Below, one piece after another: positions 18,089-26,096 of a stretch of 64,000 nucleotides of DNA; position 1 is the first letter of the stretch; every line of letters begins with the position of its first letter. A program made the position numbers and the translations under genes. This DNA is from an uncultured Pelagibacteraceae bacterium. GTDB lineage: Bacteria; Pseudomonadota; Alphaproteobacteria; Pelagibacterales; Pelagibacteraceae. Below the pieces are notes generated by a model. It had not been told where the DNA came from. It did no database searches and saw nothing but the letters and a program-made list of their open reading frames with translations. The DNA lies in the NCBI GenBank assembly GCA_902567685.1, contig CACFNH010000003.1, positions 1-64,000 on the forward strand, read 5' to 3'.

Positions 18089-19988
18089 TTGGCTAAAAAA
18101 TATAAGGAAATTTACGATTCGTCTTTAAGTAATAGAGAAGAATTTTGGAAAGATGTTTCAGACGGTATCTTTTGGTATAAGAAACCAAACAAAATTCTTA
18201 ATTCGGATAATCCTCCTTTTTATAAATGGTTTGAAGATGGAGTAACAAACACTTGTTATAATGCATTAGACATCCATATAGATAATGGGAGAGGTGAAAA
18301 AATAGCAATTATTTATGATAGCCCTATCACAGGAACTAAAAAAAAATTTACTTATAAAGAATTAAGAGAAAAAGTTTCTTTATTTGCTGGAGCATTAAAA
18401 AATCAGGGAATTAAAAAGGGAGATCGTGTAATTATTTACATGCCAATGATTCCTGAGTCAGTTATAGCAATGTTGGCTTGTGGCAGGATTGGTGCTGTTC
18501 ATTCCGTAGTTTTTGGAGGTTTTGCTGCTAATGAACTTGCTAGCCGTATTGATGATTCAAAAGCAAAATTAATTGTTTCAGCGTCATGTGGTTATGAGCC
18601 TGGAAGAATAGTTCACTATAAACCTTTAGTTAATAAAGCTTTAGAATTATCTAAACACAAACCAAGTAAATGTATCTTTTTTCAAAGGGAAAAAGACAAA
18701 GCTGAATTAGATTCTAAGATTGATATTGATTGGAATGAAGCTCTTAAAGATGCAAAACCAACTGAATGTGAAAAAATGAATGCTAATGACTACGCTTATA
18801 TTCTTTATACTTCAGGAACAACTGGACTACCAAAAGGAATAGTAAGGGATATCGGAGGGCACATTGTAGCTTTGAAATGGACAATGAAAAATATTTATAA
18901 CATAGATCAAGATGATGTCTGGTGGTCGGCAAGTGATATTGGCTGGATAGTTGGCCACTCTTATATTGTTTATGCTCCCTTATTTTATGGCTGCACAACA
19001 ATTTTATTTGAAGGAAAACCTGTGGGTACTCCTGACGCAGGTGTTTTTTGGAGAATTATTTCAGATTACAAAGTAAAATCTTTATTTACTGCTCCGACAG
19101 CTATTAGAGCAATTAAGAAAGAGGATCCGGATGGAAAATTCTTTAAAAATTATGATTTATCTAAGTTTGATACTTTGTTTTTTGGCTGGAGAACGTGCAG
19201 ATCCTGATACAATAAAATGGTTTGAAAAACTCTCAAATGCACCAGTCATAGATCACTGGTGGCAAACAGAAACAAGCTGGGCTATAAGCTCAAACTGTGC
19301 AGGAATAGAAAAATTTCCAATTAAATATGGTTCAGCATTTAAACCAGTTCCTGGTTATGATTTAAAAGTTCTTAATAGTGAAGGTAAAGAAAATAAACCA
19401 GGTCAGATGGGTGACATTGTAGTAAAGCTACCGTTACCTCCTGGAACTTTCCCAACTTTATGGAATGCAGATCAAAGATATAAAGAAGTTTATATGTCAA
19501 CCTATGAAGGTTATTATCAAACTTATGATGCGGGACATGTAGATGAAGATGGTTATGTTTGGATCATGTCTAGAACAGATGATATCATTAACGTAGCAGG
19601 TCATAGATTGTCTACTGGAGCTATCGAAGAAGTTTTAGCAGAACATAAAAACGTTGCAGAGTGTGCTGTAATAGGAATTGCAGATAAATTAAAAGGACAA
19701 CTTCCAATTGGATTGATAGCTCTAAAAGCTGGTGTGGATAGAGATAACAAAGAAATTACAAAAGAATGTGTAGCTTTAGTTCGTGAAAAAGTCGGTCCTG
19801 TTGCTGCTTTTAAATTAGCTATTGTTGTAAAAAGATTACCTAAAACAAGATCAGGAAAAGTTTTAAGGGGTACGGTTAGAAAAATTGCAGATGGAGAAAC
19901 CTACAAAGTACCTCCTACAATAGATGATCCAGCAATTTTAGATGAAATTAAAAAAGATCTTAAAGATAATAATATTTTAAAAGGTTAA
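18089..19988 (+). CDS. prpE: Propionyl-CoA synthetase (propionate--CoA ligase), frameshifted
   Basis: Activates propionate (and probably acetate) to its CoA ester via an acyl-adenylate, feeding short-chain acids into central metabolism. The ATP-binding P-loop YTSGTTGLPKG is at residues 240-250 and the adenylate motif DHWWQTET follows. The C-terminal catalytic lysine lies in KTRSGKVLRGT. GIVRDIGGHIVALKW and WWSASDIGWIVGHSYI match the PrpE/ACSS3 branch better than Acs. The frame breaks at a 6-base T run (19178-19183). Dropping one T restores TLFLAGERADPDT and a 632-residue protein, the family length. Translation starts at TTG behind a strong ribosome site. It converges with pyrC, overlapping by 12 bp. 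Confidence 0.92.
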
Positions 19989-21290
19989 TGGTTTACCTTT
20001 CGAACTTGATAAGATTTTACTATTTTCCATAACAATCTCACCGTTTACAATTGTTGCTACTGGAAATCCTTTAACTTCGTAATTATTAAAAGGTGTCCAT
20101 CTACATTTACTTTCAATCCAGCTATCTTTTATTACTACCTGTTTGTTCATATCAACTATGGTTAGGTCAGCGTCATAATTTTCTTTTATATAACCTTTGT
20201 TTTTAATCCCAAATAGATCGCATGGGTTTTCACAAACTAATTTAATCAACTGTTCTATTTTCAATTTACCCTTGTTAACATGATCAAGCATTACTGGGAG
20301 TAAGGTTTGAACACCTGGCATACCTGAAGGAGATAGAGGATATTTTTTTTTTTTTTCTTCTCTAGTATGTGGAGCATGATCAGATCCTATAGTACTCACT
20401 AAAGAGTTTTTTACAGCTTCCCATAATCTATCATGATGATCTTTTGATCTAATTGGTGGGTTCATTTGACTAAAAGTTTTAAGTTTTTCATAACAGTCTG
20501 GGGCAAATAAAGTTAAATGTTGAGGTGTAATTTCAAAAGTTACACCATCTCTTTTTTCTGAGAAAAAATCTATTTCCTGTTTAGTTGTCACGTGTAGAAT
20601 ATGAATTTTCTTTTTATATTTTTGAGCTATTCTTACTACTCTTTTTGTAGACTCGAGTGCACATTCCTCGTTTCTCCAAATGGGATGTGAAGCAACATCG
20701 CCTTCTTTGATAAATTTTTTTCTAGATAATAGAATATTTTCATCTTCAGAATGAACTGAGATAATCTTACTGCTATTAGATATAACTTTCTCTATATCTT
20801 TTTCCTGACTAACCAAAAGGTTTCCTGTAGATGACCCTGCAAAAAGTTTTACTCCGCAACACCCTTCTAAAGTATTGACTGACGCAAGTTCTTTCATGTT
20901 GTCTGGGGTTGCGCCAAAATAAAATGCATAATTACAAAACATTCTATTTTTTGCAGCATTAAGTTTGTTATTAAACTCTTTAAAAGTAGATGTGGGAGGA
21001 TTAGTATTAGGCATCTCAAAAACTGATGTCACACCTCCTGCTATTGCTGCCCTGCTACCACTTTCTAAATTTTCTGCATCATTTGCTCCGGGTTCTCTAA
21101 AGTGAACCTGGGTATCTATTACTCCTGGTAAAACTATTTTACCAGATGCATCCAAAACCTTGCTACTATTAAGATCAATTTTTCCTATCTTTTTGATTTT
21201 ATTTCCTGATAATGCTAAATCTATATTTTGAAATTTCCCTTCAATATAGCAAGATCCGTTCTTTATGATGAGGCTATAGTTATCAGACAT
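19977..21290 (-). CDS. pyrC: Dihydroorotase (class I type)
   Basis: Cyclises carbamoyl aspartate to dihydroorotate, the third step of pyrimidine synthesis. The amidohydrolase metal site is visible: DTQVHFREPG near residue 60, the lysine of GVKLFAGSSTG that is carboxylated to bridge the metals, the metal His residues in SVHSEDE and HILHVTT, and the catalytic Asp in GSDHAPH. At 437 residues it fits the long class I family (COG0044), related to allantoinase but with the dihydroorotase-type GSSTG loop. It is divergent from ygfZ across only 37 bp. The gene contains a 14-base A run (coding strand, 20343-20356) that is nevertheless in frame. Confidence 0.93.
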   Translation of the reverse strand: MSDNYSLIIKNGSCYIEGKFQNIDLALSGNKIKKIGKIDLNSSKVLDASGKIVLPGVIDTQVHFREPGANDAENLESGSRAAIAGGVTSVFEMPNTNPPTSTFKEFNNKLNAAKNRMFCNYAFYFGATPDNMKELASVNTLEGCCGVKLFAGSSTGNLLVSQEKDIEKVISNSSKIISVHSEDENILLSRKKFIKEGDVASHPIWRNEECALESTKRVVRIAQKYKKKIHILHVTTKQEIDFFSEKRDGVTFEITPQHLTLFAPDCYEKLKTFSQMNPPIRSKDHHDRLWEAVKNSLVSTIGSDHAPHTREEKKKKYPLSPSGMPGVQTLLPVMLDHVNKGKLKIEQLIKLVCENPCDLFGIKNKGYIKENYDADLTIVDMNKQVVIKDSWIESKCRWTPFNNYEVKGFPVATIVNGEIVMENSKILSSSKGKPLTF

Positions 21291-21327
21291 ATTTTGCTAA
21301 ATATATTATACAATATAAACTCTTAAT

Positions 21328-22215
21328 ATGGAAAAAGATCAAATATTTATTTTAAAAGATAGAGGCATTGTGCACATAAGTGGGGATGATGCAAAAAGCT
21401 TTCTACAAAATATTATCACAAATGACGTGGATAAAGTAAACAATGCTCGTAGCTGTTTTTCATCTTTGCTAAATCCACAAGGAAAATACTTGTTTGATTT
21501 CATTGTTGTAAAACATAAGCAAGGATATTTTCTTGATTGTGAGCTTAATCAAGTTGAGAATCTAATACAAAAACTTAATATTTATAAACTTAAATCTAAA
21601 ATTGAAATTTTAAATTTGTCTAATGAATTCCAAGTTGCTGTTATAAGTAATGAAAAATTTCTTTCCTTAGATGGATCAAAAAATGAAGAAGGTTATACAA
21701 TAAGTTATAGAAATGACCCATTTTTTATTGATCCGAGAAATAAGAAATTGGGAGCTAGAGTGATTATTAATTTAGAAAAACTTTATATGTCTATTAAAAA
21801 ATTAGAATTAAAGTCAAAAGATCCGAAAAAATATTATGAAATTAGTCATAAACTAGGTATTGCTCAAATAAATACAAAACTGCTTCAAGAAAATATTTTC
21901 GGTCTGGAGTGTAATTTTGAAAAACTGAACGGTATAGATTTTAAAAAAGGTTGCTATGTGGGCCAAGAAAATACTGCAAGAATGAAATTAAAAAACAAAT
22001 TAAGGAGAGTGCTTCTTCCAATTTCTTTTGAGGGAAAAATATCTCACTTAAGTGAAATTATGCATAAAGAAAAAATCGTAGGGAGAATTCTGATTCATGA
22101 ACCTTACCCTTTCGCATTATTTAAAACGTCAGACCCAGAAATAAAAGAGTTTGAGTCAGAAGATCTTTTTAGTGATAAAATAAAGTTAAATATAATTAAT
22201 GATAGGTATACATAG
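21328..22215 (+). CDS. ygfZ: YgfZ/GcvT-like folate-binding iron-sulfur repair protein
   Basis: YgfZ family proteins bind tetrahydrofolate and help assemble or repair certain Fe-S enzymes. The signature K-G-C-Y-x-G-Q-E is present as FKKGCYVGQENTARM in the C-terminal third, with the redox-active Cys. The N-terminal DDAKSFLQNIITNDV segment is the usual GcvT-like start. The 295-residue length is typical. It is 27 bp upstream of fhs in the same direction, so a folate-binding protein is co-transcribed with a folate enzyme. No frame break is seen here although neighbours on both sides have one. Confidence 0.92.
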   Translation: MEKDQIFILKDRGIVHISGDDAKSFLQNIITNDVDKVNNARSCFSSLLNPQGKYLFDFIVVKHKQGYFLDCELNQVENLIQKLNIYKLKSKIEILNLSNEFQVAVISNEKFLSLDGSKNEEGYTISYRNDPFFIDPRNKKLGARVIINLEKLYMSIKKLELKSKDPKKYYEISHKLGIAQINTKLLQENIFGLECNFEKLNGIDFKKGCYVGQENTARMKLKNKLRRVLLPISFEGKISHLSEIMHKEKIVGRILIHEPYPFALFKTSDPEIKEFESEDLFSDKIKLNIINDRYT

Positions 22216-22242
22216 CTTCCTTTTTTGGATATAGGAGAGCCA

Positions 22243-23928
22243 ATGAGTAAAATTGGATCTGACATTGAAATTGCTAGAGAGGCAAAAATTAAACCAATTG
22301 GTGAAGTTCTTGCAAAACTTAATATTCCTGATGATCCTTTTGCTTTTAGCCCAATGGGAAGACATGTTGCAAAATTAAATTTAGAATATATTTCCACATT
22401 AAAAGAAAAAAAAAGTAACCTAATTTTAGTAACTGCAATAACTCCAACTCCTGCAGGTGAAGGCAAAACAACCACTTCGGTTGGTTTGAGCGATGGTTTA
22501 AACAAAATTGGGAAACAATCAGTAGTTTGTTTAAGAGAACCTAGTCTTGGGCCTTCTTTTGGAATGAAAGGTGGTGCGGCTGGAGGTGGATACGCTCAGG
22601 TTATTCCTATGGAACAAATTAATTTGCATTTCACAGGTGATTTTCATGCAATTACCTCTGCTCATAATTTATTATCAGCCTTAATTGATAATCATATTTA
22701 TTGGGGGAATAAATTAAATATCGATCCAGAAAAAATAGTTTGGAAACGTGTAGTTGATTTAAATGATCGCGGACTAAGAAAAATAAAAATTAATCTTGAA
22801 AAATTAAAAAGTAATATTCCAAGAGATGATAGCTTTGATATTACAGTAGCTTCTGAAGTTATGGCAATATTTTGTTTGTCTAATAATTTGAAAGATTTAG
22901 AAGAAAAAATAGGAAATATTACAGTTGCTTATACAAAAGATAAAAAACCTATCTATGCAAAAGATTTAAATGCTCAAGGACCAATGACAGTATTATTGAA
23001 AGAAGCTATCAGACCAAATGCTGTACAGACTCTAGAAAATAATCTAGCAATTGTTCACGGAGGACCCTTTGCTAATATAGCGCACGGATGTAATTCAATT
23101 CTTGCAACAAAAACTGCTTTGAAGTTGTCTGACTATGTGGTCACTGAAGCTGGTTTTGGAGCTGATCTTGGTGCTGAAAAATTTCTGAATATTAAATGTC
23201 GAGAAGCAAATATTCAGCCTGATTGTGTTGTCCTAGTTGCAACAATAAGAGCTTTAAAAATGCATGGAGGAATTGAAAAAGATAATCTTAAAAAGGAAAA
23301 TTTAGAAGGTTTGAAAAAAGGTCTTCCAAATCTTGAGAGGCATATTCAAAATATCAAAAAATTTGGTTTAGAAGTTGTTGTAGCAATAAATCATTTTGTT
23401 ACTGACACTGATAATGAAGTTAAAGTTATACAAGAATATTGTTCTAAGATGGGAATAAAAATTAGTTTGTGTACTCACTGGTCAAATGGTGGTGAGGGAA
23501 CAAAAGATTTGGCTATGCATGTTGTGGATGCTTGTAAAAAAAACAAAAAAGAAAATTTTAAATATTTGTACTCAAATGAAATGAATATCCTTAAAAAAAT
23601 AGAAACAATTGCAAAAGAAATATATGGTGCTAATGGAATTGAATTAGAGGATAAAATCAAAGAACAAATCAAAGAAATAGAAAGAGCTGGATTTGGTAAA
23701 TTTCCAATATGTATTGCTAAAACTCAGTATAGTTTTTCAACTGATCCTAAATTAAAAGGAGCTCCATCTGGCCATACTTTATCAGTCAGAGAAGTTAGGC
23801 TATCGACTGGTGCAAAATTTATCGTTGTTGTTTGTGGAGCTATTATGACTATGCCAGGCCTTCCTAGAGTTCCTGCAGCTAACTCCATTAAGCTAAACAA
23901 AAAAGGAGAGGTAGAAGGTCTTTTTTAA
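22243..23928 (+). CDS. fhs: Formate--tetrahydrofolate ligase
   Basis: Makes 10-formyl-THF from formate, THF and ATP, the entry of C1 units into folate metabolism. In SAR11 it fits oxidation of methylated compounds. The P-loop [10 protein letters not shown] is near residue 71, and the family segments [37 protein letters not shown] and [13 protein letters not shown] are all present. I place the start at ATG 22243 because AGGAGAG (22233-22239) is a good ribosome site just before it. A TTG six codons upstream in the same frame has none. This gives 561 residues, normal for the family. It converges with a small membrane-protein gene, 4 bp apart. Confidence 0.97.
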   Translation: MSKIGSDIEIAREAKIKPIGEVLAKLNIPDDPFAFSPMGRHVAKLNLEYISTLKEKKSNLILVTAITPTPAGEGKTTTSVGLSDGLNKIGKQSVVCLREPSLGPSFGMKGGAAGGGYAQVIPMEQINLHFTGDFHAITSAHNLLSALIDNHIYWGNKLNIDPEKIVWKRVVDLNDRGLRKIKINLEKLKSNIPRDDSFDITVASEVMAIFCLSNNLKDLEEKIGNITVAYTKDKKPIYAKDLNAQGPMTVLLKEAIRPNAVQTLENNLAIVHGGPFANIAHGCNSILATKTALKLSDYVVTEAGFGADLGAEKFLNIKCREANIQPDCVVLVATIRALKMHGGIEKDNLKKENLEGLKKGLPNLERHIQNIKKFGLEVVVAINHFVTDTDNEVKVIQEYCSKMGIKISLCTHWSNGGEGTKDLAMHVVDACKKNKKENFKYLYSNEMNILKKIETIAKEIYGANGIELEDKIKEQIKEIERAGFGKFPICIAKTQYSFSTDPKLKGAPSGHTLSVREVRLSTGAKFIVVVCGAIMTMPGLPRVPAANSIKLNKKGEVEGLF

Positions 23929-23932
23929 TAAA

Positions 23933-24082
23933 TTACTTGGTCAAAGAAAAAGCAATCAATAAAACCAGTGTCCACAAAATTACATAGTAAATTATATATC
24001 CTTTTGCAGTAGGCCTATACGGTAGTCTGCTTAACCTAGATTTTTTAACTTTTTGTGGTTGGGCAATTTTCATCTTAAACAT
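23933..24082 (-). CDS. 49-residue single-helix membrane protein downstream of tRNA-Leu
   Basis: I do not recognise a family. The ORF encodes a basic N-terminal half (MFKMKIAQPQKVKKSRLSRL, net positive) and a C-terminal hydrophobic helix of about 19 residues (ending LLIAFSLTK), so a cytosolic basic tail anchored to the inner membrane is likely. A second in-frame ATG three codons in is an alternative start. It lies 36 bp downstream of tRNA-Leu in the same direction, so it could be read from the tRNA promoter. Its stop is 4 bp from the convergent fhs stop. Compact packing on both sides and a clear protein-like layout argue that it is real, but there is no homology evidence. Confidence 0.6.
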   Translation of the reverse strand: MFKMKIAQPQKVKKSRLSRLPYRPTAKGYIIYYVILWTLVLLIAFSLTK

Positions 24083-24118
24083 TTAGTTTGATTGAAAGTT
24101 ATTAGCAATGCGATATTT

Positions 24119-24203
24119 TGGTGCGGTCGGAGAGACTCGAACTCTCACGGGAAAACCCACACGCCCCTCAAGCGTGCCTGTCTACCAATTTCAGCACGAC
24201 CGC
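24119..24203 (-). tRNA. tRNA-Leu(GAG)
   Basis: The complete 85-nt cloverleaf has acceptor arms GCGGTCG and CGACCGC. The anticodon loop TTGAGGG gives anticodon GAG, reading CUU and CUC, and a long variable arm marks the leucine class. The T-loop is GTTCGAGTC and the 3' CCA is encoded in the gene. It is followed by a small membrane-protein gene and is divergent from nadA. Confidence 0.97.
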
Positions 24204-24264
24204 ATAAACTATGCGACAATAAAGGAATGACAAATTTACTTCAAGTTGGTAAACTAGAATAAGT

Positions 24265-25255
24265 ATGTCTACACATCAGAAGCTTGATAAGAATATATCA
24301 GAGATTTATCAAAGAATCTCAAAGGTAATTCCTGATGTTGAATGGAAATTTCACGCCCCATTAATTGAAAAAATTAATAAGCTTAAAAAAGAAAAGAATG
24401 CAGTGATACTTGCTCATAACTATCAAACGCCAGAAATTTATCATGGAGTAGCAGACATAGCCGCTGATTCTCTCGCACTAGCACAAGAAGCTGCAAAAAC
24501 TAGCGCTGATATAATTGTTCTTTGTGGAGTTCACTTTATGGCAGAAACAGCAAAATTAATGAACCCAGAAAAAAAAGTTTTAATACCAGATATGCAAGCA
24601 GGCTGTTCGCTTTCAGCATCAATAACAGGGCAAGATGTAGTAATGCTTAAAGAAAAATATCCTGGTGTACCAGTGGTTTCTTATGTGAACACATCAGCTG
24701 ACGTTAAAGCAGAAACAGATGTTTGTTGTACTTCTGCCAATGCAGTAAAGGTTGTAGAGTCACTTGGTGTAGATAAAGTAATTTTTCTTCCTGATCATTA
24801 TCTTGCAAACTATGTACAAAAAAATACAAAAGTTAAAATTATTTCATGGCAAGGAACATGCATTGTTCATGAAAAGTTTACCGCAAGAGAAGTTGAAGAT
24901 ATCAGAAAACAAAACCCAGAAATTAAAGTAATTGCACACCCAGAGTGTCCGCCAGATGTTATAAGTGCATCGGATTTTGCTGGTTCTACTTCAAGTATGG
25001 TTAAATATGTTAAAGAAAAACAACCTAAAAAAAGTATTATTAGTAACTGAATGCTCAATGAGTGATAATATTCAAATTGAAAATCCAAATGTTGAATTTG
25101 TAAAACCGTGTAACCTTTGTCCCTACATGAAAAAAATTACACTTAAAAAAATATTTGACTGTCTAAAAAATGAAACTAATGAAATTAAAATTGGTGACAA
25201 TATAGCTGCAAGAGCAAGAAGATCTGTACAAAGAATGGCTGAAATTGGCAGATAG
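24265..25255 (+). CDS. nadA: Quinolinate synthase A (frameshifted)
   Basis: Condenses iminoaspartate with dihydroxyacetone phosphate to quinolinate, using a 4Fe-4S cluster, in NAD synthesis. The three internally related domains begin with [11 protein letters not shown] (residues 48-58), followed by [21 protein letters not shown] and the C-terminal CNLCPYMK with a cluster cysteine. The frame is lost at the 7-base A run 25027-25033. Dropping one A gives [16 protein letters not shown] and continues to the natural end, 329 residues. The gene leads straight into nadC after 5 bp. No nadB (aspartate oxidase) is nearby, so the iminoaspartate source is outside the window. Confidence 0.93.
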
Positions 25256-25260
25256 TTTTA

Positions 25261-26092
25261 GTGCAAAAAATAAATCAAAAATATATCAAAACAATCGTTA
25301 GACAAGCTCTTAGAGAAGATCTTAGGCCTTCTGGCGATATAACAACTAGAATGATTATAAATAAAAAAGTTACGGCAAGAATAATTGCTGGTCAAAAATG
25401 TATAATTGGAGGGTTAAATTTTGCAAAAGAAGCTTTTAAGATTTCAGACAAAAAAATTTCTTTCAAAGCTAAAACAAAAGATGGAAGAAAAGTAAATAGA
25501 GGTAAAGTAATTGCTATATTAAAAGGTAAAGCTTCAGGTATTCTTAAAAGTGAGAGAGTTGCACTTAATTTCTTAGGATTAGTTTCAGGAGTAGCAACAA
25601 CTACAAATAAATTTGTAAAAAAAGTAAAAGGTAAATCATGTAAAATATGTTGTACCAGAAAAAACTTTTCCAAATTTAAGATTAATACAAAAGTATGGAG
25701 TAAAAATAGGTGGAGGTACTAATCATAGATTTAATCTAAGTGATGAAGTTTTAATAAAAGATAATCATGTTGCTATTAACAAAAACATTCATAATCTAGT
25801 GAAAAGAGCTATAAAAAATAGAAAAGGAAAAAAAATAACAGTAGAGGTCGATAACTTAAATCAATTAAACAGTATTATAGGTCTAAAATTTAATAGAATA
25901 TTATTTGACAATATGAAACCCGAAAGTCTTAGGAAAGCAGTTAAAATTTCAAAAAGATTTTATGAAACCGAAGCTTCAGGCGGAGTAACACTTAGTAATG
26001 TAAGAAAGATCGCAGCAACTGGTGTTAAAAGAATTTCTATAGGCCAAATAACTCATAGCGCTCCCGCTATAGATTTTAGATTAAACTTTTAA
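25261..26092 (+). CDS. nadC: Nicotinate-nucleotide pyrophosphorylase (quinolinate phosphoribosyltransferase), frameshifted
   Basis: Turns quinolinate and PRPP into nicotinate mononucleotide, the step after NadA. The active-site run CCTRKTFPNLRLIQKYGV and GGGTNHRFNLSDEVLIKDNH, and the phosphate-binding EASGGVTLSNVRKIAATGV with ISIGQITHSA, are all visible. The first frame ends early because of a 6-base A run at 25659-25664. Dropping one A restores the TRKT motif and joins to the rest, 276 residues. The apparent start is GTG at 25261, with no clear ribosome site, so coupling to nadA translation is likely. It converges with ppdK with 4 bp between stops. Confidence 0.93.
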
Positions 26093-26096
26093 GAAA

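Noticed and set aside
22225-22242. TTG start six codons upstream for formate-THF ligase
   Set aside because: The downstream ATG at 22243 has AGGAGAG at the right distance, whereas the TTG has no ribosome site.
22104-22505. Long antisense open frames over conserved genes (here and at 38646-39059, 46 kb and others)
   Set aside because: They lie wholly opposite strongly conserved coding regions, have no ribosome sites and encode Ser/Phe/Ile-rich mirror-image sequence typical of AT-rich shadows.
25649-25664. Cys-Cys before TRKT in NadC in place of the common Asp as an active-site oddity
   Set aside because: CTRKT-type sequences are common in alphaproteobacterial NadC, so this is normal for the lineage.
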